64,000 nt of DNA from JACVRW01 sp963826165 (GCA_963826165.1 CAWGWC010000024.1:124001-188000); one strand, 5' to 3'; numbered from the stretch's first letter, positions 16,374-26,213 are shown. Notes: generated from the letters alone by a model not told the origin. Translations and numbers: made by a program.

Positions 16374-18543
16374 ATGGCACACCTTCTCGGAAACATGGCG
16401 GCCGCTGCCGCCGGGCACTGGAAGCGCTCACTGGCGATAGTGGTGGCCGTTCTGGCCCTCATCGCCGGCGTCTCGGCGGTAGCGGGCGGAGCGTTCGTGG
16501 ACGACTTCAAGACGCCGGGAACGGAGTCCCAGAGCGCGCTCGACGTGCTGGACGAGCGCTTTCCGAGCGCCTCGGGCGACACCGCCAACGTGGTCTTTGC
16601 CGTCGAGTCGGGCACGCTGCGCGAGGCCGGGCGCCGCGCAGCGATCGACCGCACGGCGGCGGCCCTCGCCGAGCAGCCGAACGTGACCGCCGCGCCGAGC
16701 CCGTTCAGCCGGGAGGGGAGAGGCCAGCTGTCGCGCGACGGCCGCGTGGCCTTCGTGCCGGTGCAGTACGACGAGAGTGCGGCCGAGCTGGGCAGCGCGC
16801 CGGGCGAGCGGCTCGCAGAGGTGGCGCCGATCGGCGAGCGGGCGGGCCTCGAGGTGTCGAGGAACGGTCAGATCGTCGACCAGGCCGAGCAGCAGACCGC
16901 ACCGGTGGGAGAGCTGATCGGCATAGCGGTGGCGATCATCGTCCTGACGCTGGTCTTCCGCTCCCTCGCGGCCATGGCCCTGACCCTGATCTCGGCGCTG
17001 ATCGCCCTGGCCGGCGGCATCCTGCTGCTTCGTTTCGGGGCGGCCTTCGCCGACTTCCCGAGCTTCGCGCCGACGCTCGGCGTCATGCTCGGCCTCGGTG
17101 CGGGAATCGACTACGCCCTGCTGATCGTCGGCCGTTACCGGGAGCAGCTGGCCGCGGGCGACAGCGTGCCCCATGCCGCCCGTGTGGCCAACGCCACCGC
17201 GGGCACGAGCGTGGTGGCCGCGGGGGCGATAGTGGTGGTGGCGATCTCGGGCCTGCTGGCCACCGGCATTCCCTTCGTGGGGCGCATGGGAATCGGCTCG
17301 GCGATCGTGATCGCCTGCGTGGCCGTGGGCGCCGTCACCGTGCTGCCGACCCTCATGGGCGCCTTCGCCCGGCGGCTGCGGCCACGCAAGCCCGAGCACG
17401 TGGAGCCCTCGCGGCGCTTCGCGCGCTGGGGCGAGCTCATCGTGCGCCGGCCGGCGCTCTCGGCCACCGTGGGCGTGCTGGTGCTGGCGCTGCTGTGCAT
17501 CCCGTTCCTGTCCCTGCGGCTGGGCCAGCCCGACGACGGCAACGACCGGGCCGGCTCGGTCACGAGAGTGGCCTACGACCGCCTCGCCGAGGGCTTCGGG
17601 CCCGGGTTCAACGGACCGCTCGTGCTCGCGGCCACCACGCCGCGCGACGGCTCCGGCCAGGCGGCGCTCGAGCGCGTCCGTGCGGCCGTGGACACCGACC
17701 CGGACGTGGCCCTGGTCTCGCAGCCCCGGCCTTCGCCGCGCGGCGACGCCGCCGATTCTCAACGTGATCCCGGCCAGTTCGCCGCAGGACGAGCGCACCA
17801 CCGAGCTGGTCTCCCGGCTGCGCGAGGACGTGCTTCCGCGAGCCACGGCCGACTCGCCGGTGAACGTCTACGTCGGCGGCGCCACCGCCACCTTCCAGGA
17901 TCTGGCCGACCGCATCGCCTCGCGACTGCCGCTGTTCATCGCCATGGTCGTGGGGCTGAGCGTGCTGCTGCTGATGGCGGTGTTCCGGTCGCTCTGGGTG
18001 CCGATCGTCTCTGCGCTGTTCAACCTGTTGTCGATCGGCGCCGCCTACGGCGTCGTGGTGCTCGTCTTCCAGAAGGGGCTCGGCTCCGGCCTCCTCGGCG
18101 TGGACGGCGAGGTCCCGATCGTCTCCTTCGTGCCGCTGTTCATGTTCGCCATCCTGTTCGGGCTGTCGATGGACTACAACGTCTTCCTGCAGTCGCGGAT
18201 CCGCGAGGAGTACATGCGCGGCGCCGGGCCCAGCGAGAGCGTCGTCCTGGCGATGTCACGGGTCGGCCGGGTGATCCTGGCCGCCGGCGTGATCATGACC
18301 GCCGTGTTCCTGGGCTTCGTCTCCGACCCGGAGGTGGTGGTCAAGACGATCGGCCTCGGGCTGGCCAGCGCGATCCTCATCGACGTGCTGGTGGTGCGCA
18401 TGGTCGTGGCGCCGGCCGTGATGGCGCTGCTCGGCGAGCGTGCCTGGACGCTGCCGGGCTGGCTCGACCGGATCCTGCCGAGGATCTCGCTGGAGGGAGA
18501 CCTGCGCGACGACGCGGGCAGTCCGCAGCCGGCGCGCACCTGA
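16374..18543 (+). CDS. MMPL/RND-family transporter (frameshifted)
   Basis: An RND-superfamily MMPL transporter of about 722 residues, which exports lipids or hydrophobic compounds. There are two halves, each with an extracytoplasmic loop and a membrane bundle. Half one contains FAPTLGVMLGLGAGIDYALLIVGRYRE. Half two contains FVPLFMFAILFGLSMDYNVFLQSRIREEY. Both match the GxDYxxF/L signature of the family. The frame changes by one base between GDAA and ILNVIPASSPQDE at about 17750-17757. Otherwise the protein is complete, so an error is more likely than decay. I start at ATG 16374; GTG 16356 would add six residues. Confidence 0.85.
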
Positions 18544-18624
18544 GCGTGGCGATTCCACAGAACGGGGCGGCGAGGCGCCGGGACAGAGGGCGGTCACCGC
18601 ACGGACGTCCGTCGATCACGGACG

Positions 18625-19356
18625 CTACGCGAGCAATCCGGTCGTCTGAGGCACAGCTTTGTCCTGCCTGTGGGCGGCGACGAGCCCGGCCCGCCAGCCG
18701 GGCGCACGCCCGCCTGACGGCGGCTGAATTGATTGTGTGTCTATTCCGCTGCGCGCGATCGCCCACGCGATCACCGAGTTGGAGTTCCACATTTCGCCCG
18801 TCCCAAGCTCATCGCGACCCCACACCGGAGTCGGGACCCGCCCGATCACGTCGAGGAGGCGCCGCGAGCGATCTTCCTCGTCCGTCAGTCGCCGCGGGCT
18901 GTCTACGGCCTCGGCGACGTCGGGAATGTGTCCACCACGCCATACTCGGATCTCGTAGCGGAAGATCCGAAATCGGCCCGCCCAGCGACTGCCGACGGCG
19001 CCTCCAGCGACGACGCCCCGCTGCTTGCCGCTCGGGTCTGCGACCGGCGTCTGCTCAATGACGAACGTCTCTTCGCCGACTTCGACTTGAAGCGCGGAGT
19101 GGTAGAGATCGCACGCCGGACGCCGCTCGATCCGCGCCATGAGCGCCTCGTAGGCAAGACCGTTGAGCCTGACCAAGTGCCCACCTGCCCCGAGAGGCAA
19201 CCAGTACAGGTCAACCGCGGCGGTCCCCTTGGCCGCATCGAAGGCGGGCACCTCTCGTCCGTCTGGCCCCACACTGGGAGTACAGCACCTCCGGCCGGAA
19301 AGCCTGCCCGTAGCCTGAATTCGACTCGGGTTCATCCCCTCCGGATGTGAGGTCAT
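18625..19356 (-). CDS. conserved hypothetical protein
   Basis: A protein of up to 243 residues that looks like real coding sequence. Distinct blocks are VDLYWLPLGAGGHLVRLNG, LYHSALQVEVGEETFVIEQ and TPVWGRDELGTGEMWNSNS, followed by VIAWAIARSG. The order (a His in a beta strand, then a polar helix start with NSNS) recalls permuted NlpC/P60 or LRAT-like folds, but the usual Cys is not there. I therefore do not assign an activity. The start is uncertain: ATG 19356, ATG 19335 (next to GGAGGGG), or a GTG nearer the conserved part. It is convergent with the MMPL gene. Confidence 0.65.
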   Translation of the reverse strand: MTSHPEGMNPSRIQATGRLSGRRCCTPSVGPDGREVPAFDAAKGTAAVDLYWLPLGAGGHLVRLNGLAYEALMARIERRPACDLYHSALQVEVGEETFVIEQTPVADPSGKQRGVVAGGAVGSRWAGRFRIFRYEIRVWRGGHIPDVAEAVDSPRRLTDEEDRSRRLLDVIGRVPTPVWGRDELGTGEMWNSNSVIAWAIARSGIDTQSIQPPSGGRAPGWRAGLVAAHRQDKAVPQTTGLLA

Positions 19357-19460
19357 CGGGGCGCGCCCGCCATCGGCCGCAGCCCGTACTTACCCGCAGC
19401 GCGCTGAGCGGTCAGTCGTTTCGGGACGTCCACTGGCGCTGAGAGTCTTTGCCGTGACCG

Positions 19461-20447
19461 ATGGATGGATCCGTCTCCTCGAAGCGACCCGATGGGCTCC
19501 TCGGCGTCGCCGCCGAGCACGTCACGCGGTCCATACCGATCACCGCCCCGAGCGGGCGGGTAGGCGACGTTCGCGCCGCGCTGGCCGGGCAGACGTTCGA
19601 ATCGGCGAGTGACGTAGCCGTAGTCGAACGTGGGGCGTTAGCCGGGGTCGTGCGGATGGAGCGACTGCTTGCGGCCGGTGCAGACCAGCCGGTCGGGGAG
19701 ATCATGGATGCCGATCCGCCGGTTGTGGGCCCGCGCACCGACCAGGAGCTGGTGGCCTGGCGCATGATCGAGCGCGGCGAGTCGAGCATCGCCGTGGTGG
19801 ACGAGGCGGGGCAATTCGCCGGCCTCATACCGCCCAACCGGATGCTCGCCGTGCTGCTGGCCGAGCACGACGAGGATCTCGCACGTCTGGGCGGATTCCT
19901 GGCCGGGACGACCCGCGCACGGCTCGCCATGGGGGAGCCGGTCGGTCGTCGTCTGTGGCACCGGCTCCCCTGGCTTCTCATCGGCCTGCTCGGAGCCATG
20001 GCGTCCGTCGCGATCGTCGGCGCGTACGAGGCCGAGCTCGAGGCGAACGTTCTGCTGGCCTTCTTCATTCCCGCCGTCGTCTACATGGCGGACGCTGTGG
20101 GCACTCAGACCGAGGCGCTGCTCATCCGTGGGCTGGCGGTCGGCGTAGGACTGCGCTCGGTGGTCCGCCGCGAGCTCACCACCGGCCTTGCTATCGGGTT
20201 GGTAATAGCGGCCGCCTTCTTCCCGTTCGCGCTCGCCGTTTGGGGCGACACCTCGGTCGCGTTTGCCGTGGCGCTGGCCCTGCTCGCGAGTTGCTCGATC
20301 GCCACGGTGGTCGCGATGGTCCTTCCGTGGGCGTTCCAGCGGCTGGGGTTCGATCCGGCGTTCGGTTCGGGGCCGGTCTGCACGGTGATCCAGGACCTGC
20401 TGTCGATCCTCGTCTACTTCGTGATCGCAACGTCAATCGTGTCCTAG
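19461..20447 (+). CDS. MgtE-like magnesium transporter with CBS domains, lacking the N domain
   Basis: A 328-residue protein. Residues about 15-140 form a CBS pair (SIPITAPSGRVGDV; SSIAVVDEAGQFAGLIPPNRML). Residues about 160-328 form the five-helix MgtE channel, with family motifs FFIPAVVYMADAVGTQTEALLIRGLA and GSGPVCTVIQDLLSILVYFVIA. MgtE normally has an N-terminal helical domain that gates the pore with the CBS pair; here it is absent, and total length is about 120 residues short of the usual 450. It may still carry Mg2+ or a related divalent ion, gated differently. Confidence 0.88.
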   Translation: MDGSVSSKRPDGLLGVAAEHVTRSIPITAPSGRVGDVRAALAGQTFESASDVAVVERGALAGVVRMERLLAAGADQPVGEIMDADPPVVGPRTDQELVAWRMIERGESSIAVVDEAGQFAGLIPPNRMLAVLLAEHDEDLARLGGFLAGTTRARLAMGEPVGRRLWHRLPWLLIGLLGAMASVAIVGAYEAELEANVLLAFFIPAVVYMADAVGTQTEALLIRGLAVGVGLRSVVRRELTTGLAIGLVIAAAFFPFALAVWGDTSVAFAVALALLASCSIATVVAMVLPWAFQRLGFDPAFGSGPVCTVIQDLLSILVYFVIATSIVS

Positions 20448-20497
20448 CGGTTCCGGTTCGCTTCTGCGATTTCCCGTTCCACTTTCCATAAGGCAGG

Positions 20498-21097
20498 TTA
20501 TGAGGCGTTGCGTACGGGCCTATAGGTGCAGATGAGCACGCCGGTGGCCGCCGTGGTGGTCGAGACGAGGTCCAGCGGTCGGGCCGTCCCGTCCTCGGGG
20601 AAGATCCGCTTGCCGCCGCCGAGGAGGATCGGCTCGACCATCAGCCGGTATTCGTCGACAAGATCGTGTTCCACGAGCTGCGCGGCCAGCGACGAGCTGC
20701 CCATCACCTGGAGTCCCCGGCCGTCCTGTGCCCGCATCTCACGCACGGCGCCGATCGCATCGTCCGCCGCGAGCAGCTTCGAGCCGTTCCAGGTCAGGTC
20801 GTCCTGGCTGAGCGTCCGGGAGGCCACGTACTTGGTGATCTCGTTCATCCGGTCGGCGAACGGATCACCGCCGCGCTCGGGCCAGGCTGCGGCCATTCCC
20901 TGCCAGGTGCGCCGGCCGAACAGCAGGGCATCGGTCGTGGTCATGACCTCGTCCAGGGCCGGACCCATCGTCTCGGCGTCGAAGTAGGGATGCGACCAGC
21001 CGCCGTGGGCGAAGTCGCCGTCGGTGTCTTCGTCCTTCCCGCCCGGTGCCTGCACCACACCGTCGAGGCTCATGAAGTCGCTGAGGATGATCTGCAT
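20498..21097 (-). CDS. dihydrofolate reductase-fold (RibD C-terminal-like) protein
   Basis: A 199-residue protein of the RibD_C/DHFR-like family, NADPH-dependent reductases of uncertain substrate. Typical features are the N-terminal MQIILSDFMSLDGVVQAPGG, LLFGRRTWQGM, and the C-terminal GGGKRIFPEDG. A clear ribosome site (AAAGGAGCAGCG) precedes ATG 21097. It is divergent from a VOC-family gene. Such genes are common single units in actinobacteria and are not evidence for riboflavin synthesis here. Confidence 0.9.
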   Translation of the reverse strand: MQIILSDFMSLDGVVQAPGGKDEDTDGDFAHGGWSHPYFDAETMGPALDEVMTTTDALLFGRRTWQGMAAAWPERGGDPFADRMNEITKYVASRTLSQDDLTWNGSKLLAADDAIGAVREMRAQDGRGLQVMGSSSLAAQLVEHDLVDEYRLMVEPILLGGGKRIFPEDGTARPLDLVSTTTAATGVLICTYRPVRNAS

Positions 21098-21169
21098 CGC
21101 TGCTCCTTTGGCGGTTGATACACGGGCGACGATCGGCGCCGGCAGAATTCGACAGGCCGACGAGCCCCG

Positions 21170-21634
21170 ATGAGTCTCCCGCCTCGCACGGGTCATCACA
21201 ACATCGACAACGACACTCACATCACCCAGGTCGGCACAGTGTTCGTCCCGGTGCTCGACCAGGACCGGGCGCTCCGGTTCTACCTCGACAAGCTCGGCTT
21301 CGAGAAGCGCTCCGACTTCGCCTACGGCGACGGCGGCCGCTGGGTCGAGGTCGCTCCGCCGGGCTCGGCCATGGCGATAGCGCTGGTGGCGCCGGGCGAA
21401 GGTGAATCCTCGGGCGGCGAGGCGGCCCACTGCGCCTTTGCCACCGAGGACATCGAGGCCGACCACGCCGCTCTGCTCGCTGCGGGGGTCGAGGTCGATC
21501 CGGAGATCGGACGCCAGGGCACGAGCCGGTCGGGGCTGATCTCGAGCGAGGTGAGCATCCCTGACCCGGTGCCAGCCCAATTCTGCTTCTGCGACCCCGA
21601 CGGCAACCGCTTCCTCGTCGTCCAGCCGGACTGA
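21170..21634 (+). CDS. VOC-family (glyoxalase/bleomycin resistance-like) protein
   Basis: A 154-residue vicinal-oxygen-chelate protein with paired beta-alpha-beta-beta-beta modules: VGTVFVPVLDQDRALRFYLDKLGFE and AHCAFATEDIEADHAALLAAGVEVD, ending FCFCDPDGNRFLVVQPD. Members include glyoxalase I, dioxygenases and drug-binding proteins, and the sequence does not say which. The divergent neighbour is the RibD-like gene. Confidence 0.88.
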   Translation: MSLPPRTGHHNIDNDTHITQVGTVFVPVLDQDRALRFYLDKLGFEKRSDFAYGDGGRWVEVAPPGSAMAIALVAPGEGESSGGEAAHCAFATEDIEADHAALLAAGVEVDPEIGRQGTSRSGLISSEVSIPDPVPAQFCFCDPDGNRFLVVQPD

Positions 21635-21649
21635 CCGGCTCGCCCGCGC

Positions 21650-23698
21650 TCAGCCGTCGCTCGCGGCCTGGCGTGGCGTGGCGCGCACGGCGCTCGCCTC
21701 GGCGTGCAGTGCTTGCCGGCGCGAGTCCGGGTCGAGCTCCGTGAGCCCGAGCTCCGTGTCGAGGCGATGCAGGTTGTCCACCACGAAGGGATCGAGGGCG
21801 GCGCCGGCCTCCGCGGCGAGCGCGTCGAGCACGGCGGCCCTCGGCTCGCTCTCCTGCAGGTCGAGGAAGCTGCGGCCTGCCGCCACCAGGCGGGCCTCCA
21901 GCGGAATGTCCTGGCCCGCGAGACCGTCGGGATATCCGTTGCCGTCGTAACGCTCGTAGGCCGAGCGCACGATGCGTGCCACGGGCGCCAGCGCCGGAGC
22001 GGCCGCGAGGATCCGTTCCGCGATGAGCGGGTGCTGCTCCAGCAGGGCGCGGTCCTCGGCCAGGGCTGTGTCACCGGTCGGCATCCCCGTCGGCAGGGCC
22101 ACCCGGCCGATGTCCTGGAGCTCGGCGGCACGAGCGAGGTGGTCGAGCTCCGGTTCACGCAGGCCGTGACGCTGCCCCAGGATCGTGACCAGGTCGGCCA
22201 GCTCGCGCTGGCGCTCCGATGCCTGGGGCGAGCGCTCGTCCAGGAGTTGCTGCAGCGCGGCCCGCGTCTGCTCGGTGGCCGACGTGCGCCTGCGGTCCTT
22301 GTGGGCGTACATGCGCCGGTCGGCGATCTGCAGCGCCAGCTCCCAGCTGCGGGCCTCGTGGGGCATGCTCACCGCGCCGTACGAGGCGGTGATGAAGAAG
22401 GCCGTGCCCTTCTCCACCAGCGCCTCCTTGCCGGCCGTGATCAGCGCCTCCGCCCGCAGGCGATCGGCGTCCACCAGGAGACAGAACTCGTCGCCGCCGA
22501 CCCGGTAGGCGGGGTTGGGGGCCGCCGCCTCGCGAAAGCGGCCTCCCAGACGGGTGAGCAGAGCATCCCCCGCGGGGTGGCCGAAGGCGTCGTTGTAGGC
22601 CTTGAAGCCGTCGAGATCGAACAGGACGAGCGTCCTCCCCTCCGCGCTCCGTCCCGCTTCGGCCAGCTTCTCGAAGTCACGGGCGAGGCGGCGGCGGTTG
22701 CCGAGGCCGGTGAGCGCATCGGTGAGCGCCTCATGGCGGGCCCTCTCCAGCAGACGTGCGTTGTCGCGGAACGCGAGCGCGGTTCGGCCGACCAGCACCA
22801 CGAGCGTGGCGCAGGCCAGCGCCACGGCCACCGGGCTGATCCTGGTGAACCCCGCCACGCCGAGCACGCCCACCGCCACGAGAGCGAACGCCGCCGGTCC
22901 CACGAGCCGGCGCCGGTCGAGCAGCGTGACCCCAGCTCGCTGAAGTGGAAGGCAGGCGGCTACGGCGAGCGTCACCGCGCTCGCCGCGAACAGAGTGTCC
23001 ACCGGCCCGCCCCGCTCGAAGGTCCCGGCCGCGGTCTCCCCCACCAGCGCGGCGTTGCCGGCGGTGTTGATCACGATTCCCGCCGCGATCAGGCCCCAGC
23101 ACCAGCCCGGACGCCAGCCGGTGAGCCCGGTCACCACGACCACGAATGCGAGGATGGCCAGGTCGGCCAGCAGGAACAGCGCCGGAGGGCCGGGCTGCCC
23201 CGTTCCCGCGGCCTCAGCCTCGGGAAACAGGGGAATCGCTGCCACGGCCGCCACGGCGAGTCCACCGATCAGCCCGTCGAGAAGAAGTCGCCTCTCCACG
23301 CTGCGCACGCGGCGGCGGGCCAGCAGGGCGATCGTGATCGCCGCCAGCACGAAGCTCACCAGCAGCAGCCCCCGGGTGAGCGTCGGGTAGCCGGCGCCCG
23401 GATTGGACTCGGACAGGCGATAGACGAGCTCGGCCGACAGCCACACGATCACGCCGACCGACGCGAGGGCCCACGGGAACCTCTCCTCGGGGACGCGCGC
23501 CGCTCGCCAGGCACAGGAGGCCGCGGTGGCGGCGAACAGCAGGAGGTACAGCCAGTCCTCGATCAGGGCACTCCCCGATCCCGCGCCCAGCGCGAAGGCC
23601 AGGTGCGCGGCGAGGCAGGTGGCGGCCACCAGGCCGAAGGCCAGGACGAACGTGGTGGCGGGCGGGCTCGCGGCCGCCCCGGATGCTCGAGCGCTCAA
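21650..23698 (-). CDS. membrane GGDEF protein with degenerate HD-GYP domain
   Basis: A 682-residue signalling protein. The N-terminal third has about eight hydrophobic helices (membrane sensor). Next is a GGDEF domain with an intact active-site motif in YRVGGDEFCLLVDADRL, so c-di-GMP synthesis is possible. The last 200 residues align with HD-GYP phosphodiesterases, including HPLIAERIL and YDGNGYPDGLAGQDIPLEARLV. The metal-binding HD is changed to QD (AAELQDIGRVALP) and the HHE motif to AYE. The phosphodiesterase half is therefore probably inactive or regulatory. It begins at TTG 23698 overlapping the TGA of the upstream phosphatase gene (TTGA), so the two are co-translated. Confidence 0.88.
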   Translation of the reverse strand: MSARASGAAASPPATTFVLAFGLVAATCLAAHLAFALGAGSGSALIEDWLYLLLFAATAASCAWRAARVPEERFPWALASVGVIVWLSAELVYRLSESNPGAGYPTLTRGLLLVSFVLAAITIALLARRRVRSVERRLLLDGLIGGLAVAAVAAIPLFPEAEAAGTGQPGPPALFLLADLAILAFVVVVTGLTGWRPGWCWGLIAAGIVINTAGNAALVGETAAGTFERGGPVDTLFAASAVTLAVAACLPLQRAGVTLLDRRRLVGPAAFALVAVGVLGVAGFTRISPVAVALACATLVVLVGRTALAFRDNARLLERARHEALTDALTGLGNRRRLARDFEKLAEAGRSAEGRTLVLFDLDGFKAYNDAFGHPAGDALLTRLGGRFREAAAPNPAYRVGGDEFCLLVDADRLRAEALITAGKEALVEKGTAFFITASYGAVSMPHEARSWELALQIADRRMYAHKDRRRTSATEQTRAALQQLLDERSPQASERQRELADLVTILGQRHGLREPELDHLARAAELQDIGRVALPTGMPTGDTALAEDRALLEQHPLIAERILAAAPALAPVARIVRSAYERYDGNGYPDGLAGQDIPLEARLVAAGRSFLDLQESEPRAAVLDALAAEAGAALDPFVVDNLHRLDTELGLTELDPDSRRQALHAEASAVRATPRQAASDG

Positions 23699-25395
23699 CG
23701 TGCGGGTGGCATGGCCAAGACCAGGACAGCCACATCATCGCGCAACGACACCGGCGGCGAGAGCGCCTGTCGCAGCGAGTCCACGATCGACTGGGCTCCC
23801 TGGGCGGCAGCGGGTCGCAGCGCCTCACCCAGCCGCTCCTCGCCGAACAGCCCATCCTCGGTCCGAGCCTCGATCACCCCGTCGGTATACAGCACGAGCG
23901 CGTCGCCGGGCCAGAGGTCGAGCTCGACCTCCGGCGTCGCCGCGGCTGTGGTCACGCCCAGGATGGTGCCGGACGGCTCGGGCCAGTCGATCTGCCCGTC
24001 GTGGCGCACCACCAGCGGCGGCGGGTGCCCGGCGTTGACCAGAACGAGCCGGGTCACGCCGCCGGCGACCTCGAGGCGCACGAGCACCGCGCTGCAGAAG
24101 CGGCTGGGCTCGTCCTCCGCCTGCAGGGTCCCGTCGGCGAGGGCCAGCGCGCGCGGAAGGCTGGGCTGGTCGAGGGCGGCCGTCCTCACGGTGTGGCGCA
24201 TCAACGCGCTCACCGCGGCGGCGTCGGTCCCCTTGCCCGATACGTCGCCGATGGCCGCCACCCATCCTCCGGGGCCGGCCTCGAACAGGTCGTAGAAGTC
24301 GCCGCCCGCCTGGGCGCCGTCGCCGGCGGGCTGGTAGAGCACCGCCACGTCCAGCCCCGGCACGGCGGGCAGACGACCCGGTCGCAGGCTGCGCTGCAGC
24401 CGCATGGCGATGCGCTGCTGGTCGCGGAACAGACGTGCGTTGTCGAGTGCCACGGCGTAGCGGGCCGCGAGCTGTTCGAACAGCGCGAGATCGTCGGCCG
24501 AGAAGGTCCGAGACGATTCCGCGGTGGCCAGCGTCACGGCGCCCAGCAGGCGCCCCCTGGCCCGGAGCGGCACGACCGCTGCCGACGCCAGCTCGAGCAT
24601 GTCCAACCCACCACGGCGTTGCTCGTCTCCCCCGGCCGCCGCGTTGAGCCAGGCCGACAGGTTCTCGATCACCAGCGGCCGCTCCAGCGCGGCCAGTGAG
24701 GCCCCGTTGACGCCCGCGACGGCGCTGGGGAAGCGTGCCGGGTCCTCGGCCACCCAGCGCTCGCGGTCGGGATCGCGGTGGGCCAGCCCCCCGCGCACGA
24801 GCTCGCCGGAGGGCTCCACGACCTCCACCGCGCACCAGTCGGCCAGGCGCGGAACGGTCAGCCGGGCCATGATGCGCAGAGTGGTCTCGTAGTCGAGCGA
24901 GCGGCCGAGTTCACGGCTGACGCGTTCGAGGAAGCGCTCGCGGTCGCGCTGCTCGTGCAGCTCCGTCACGTCCTCGAGGGTCATCAGCGCCAGCAGCAGC
25001 TCGCCTTCGGGGCCCTCCAGGGCCCGGCCGTGGATCAGGGTCCACACCTCGCGCCCGTCGTGGCGGCGCCTGAACCGGATCACGCCGTCGTTCGAGCCCT
25101 CGCCGCGCAGCACATGGGCGCCCGGAAGCTCCGTCACGGCCAGCTCTGCTCCGAACTCGTCGAAGAACTCGTATCGCTGGGAGAGCCGCTCGAGCGGCGT
25201 GTCCATGAGCTCGGCCACCGATTCCATGCCCAGGATGGCCACCGCGCGCTGATTGGCGAAGACCGTCCCACCGTCGCGGTCGCGAACCACCACCCCCTGG
25301 GGCAGCGCATCGAGCACGGTCTCGAACTCGGCCAGCCCGCGGCCGAGGGCCCCACGCAGCTGCTCCACCACCGACCCGATGAGGCCACCCTGCAT
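23695..25395 (-). CDS. PAS-GAF-PP2C (SpoIIE/RsbU-type) serine phosphatase
   Basis: A 566-residue regulator. The PAS domain (about 25-140) starts LDALPQGVVVRDRDGGTVFANQRA. The GAF domain (about 165-315) includes LGRSLDYETTLRIMARLTVPRLADWCAVEV. The C-terminal PP2C phosphatase has GGDFYDLFEA, GDVSGKGTDAAAVSALMRH and LYTDGVIEA with the metal-binding aspartates. Such phosphatases dephosphorylate anti-sigma-factor antagonists in partner-switching stress pathways. ATG 25395 was chosen because an in-frame GTG at 25485 would collide with the divergent DivIVA-like gene. Coupled by 4 nt to the GGDEF gene downstream, so c-di-GMP and partner switching may share an input. Confidence 0.93.
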   Translation of the reverse strand: MQGGLIGSVVEQLRGALGRGLAEFETVLDALPQGVVVRDRDGGTVFANQRAVAILGMESVAELMDTPLERLSQRYEFFDEFGAELAVTELPGAHVLRGEGSNDGVIRFRRRHDGREVWTLIHGRALEGPEGELLLALMTLEDVTELHEQRDRERFLERVSRELGRSLDYETTLRIMARLTVPRLADWCAVEVVEPSGELVRGGLAHRDPDRERWVAEDPARFPSAVAGVNGASLAALERPLVIENLSAWLNAAAGGDEQRRGGLDMLELASAAVVPLRARGRLLGAVTLATAESSRTFSADDLALFEQLAARYAVALDNARLFRDQQRIAMRLQRSLRPGRLPAVPGLDVAVLYQPAGDGAQAGGDFYDLFEAGPGGWVAAIGDVSGKGTDAAAVSALMRHTVRTAALDQPSLPRALALADGTLQAEDEPSRFCSAVLVRLEVAGGVTRLVLVNAGHPPPLVVRHDGQIDWPEPSGTILGVTTAAATPEVELDLWPGDALVLYTDGVIEARTEDGLFGEERLGEALRPAAAQGAQSIVDSLRQALSPPVSLRDDVAVLVLAMPPAR

Positions 25396-25483
25396 CGCGT
25401 TGAGGAACCTGTCAAGCGCCGACCCGGCGGGCAATGTGCTGCAGGGGCTTACATCGTCGGACCCGCCGGGCATACTCAGGTGC

Positions 25484-26200
25484 ATGTCCGAGTCCGATAT
25501 CAGCGAGGACGTGGAAATCCAGCCTGCGCAGGGGCGATTCGAGCGCAGTGCGGCCGAGAAGATCAGGGATCGTGAGTTTCCGCTCGCGGTGCGCGGCTAT
25601 GACCGGCAGGCCGTGGACACCTTCATGGAACAGGTCGCGGACCTGGTGAGTGAGCTGGAGGGCCGTCAGTCACGCGAAACGGTCGTCCAGCGGGCGCTCG
25701 ACGAGGTCGGCGTCGAGACCGCGGGGATCCTTCAGCGTGCGCACGAGACCGCGGACGAGATCGCCGCGCGCTCCCGCTCCCAGGCGGAAGGGCGCATACA
25801 GCGCTCCGAGCGCGAGGCCGACCTGATCCGCCGGCAGGCCGACGACTACTCGGAGAAGGTGGTGGTGGACACCCAGCTTCTGTGGGAGGAGCGCCAGCGC
25901 CTGCTGGAGGACATCCGCCAGCTCGCCGACGAGGTGCTGGCCACGGCCGACGACGCAGCCGAGCGCGTCACTCTGCCGGAGGGACTCGAGCCCGAAGAGC
26001 CCCTGGCCGAGCTCGCGCCCGAGCCGGCGCCCGACGCCGCGGCCCCCCGGGCGGTGCCCGAGGAGGGGCTCCTGGAGCCCGAGCCGGAAGCGGACGGCAC
26101 CGAGGATCCGCCGACGGCGGAGGTCGAGCTCGACCTGTTGCCGGGCGGCGCCGAGGCGCCGACCGAGATCGGCACCGACACCCGCTGGCCGCGGGACTGA
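25484..26200 (+). CDS. DivIVA-domain-like coiled-coil protein
   Basis: A 238-residue protein. Residues about 28-60 (IRDREFPLAVRGYDRQAVDTFMEQVADLVSELE) match the DivIVA N-terminal lipid-binding segment. A long alpha-helical coiled coil follows to about 160, then an acidic Glu/Pro-rich tail. DivIVA-family proteins mark curved membrane and poles and organise growth or division sites. It is divergent from the SpoIIE-type phosphatase gene. The acidic tail is not part of classic DivIVA and is likely disordered. Confidence 0.85.
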   Translation: MSESDISEDVEIQPAQGRFERSAAEKIRDREFPLAVRGYDRQAVDTFMEQVADLVSELEGRQSRETVVQRALDEVGVETAGILQRAHETADEIAARSRSQAEGRIQRSEREADLIRRQADDYSEKVVVDTQLLWEERQRLLEDIRQLADEVLATADDAAERVTLPEGLEPEEPLAELAPEPAPDAAAPRAVPEEGLLEPEPEADGTEDPPTAEVELDLLPGGAEAPTEIGTDTRWPRD

Positions 26201-26213
26201 CCGGCGAGTCCGG

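Noticed and set aside
18733..19350. 205-codon plus-strand open frame
   Set aside because: Antisense to the conserved hypothetical gene, which has the clearer coding pattern.
21704..24295. 863-codon plus-strand open frame
   Set aside because: Antisense to the GGDEF and phosphatase genes; composition is His/Arg/Gly/Gln-rich with no motif, a usual artefact of high GC.
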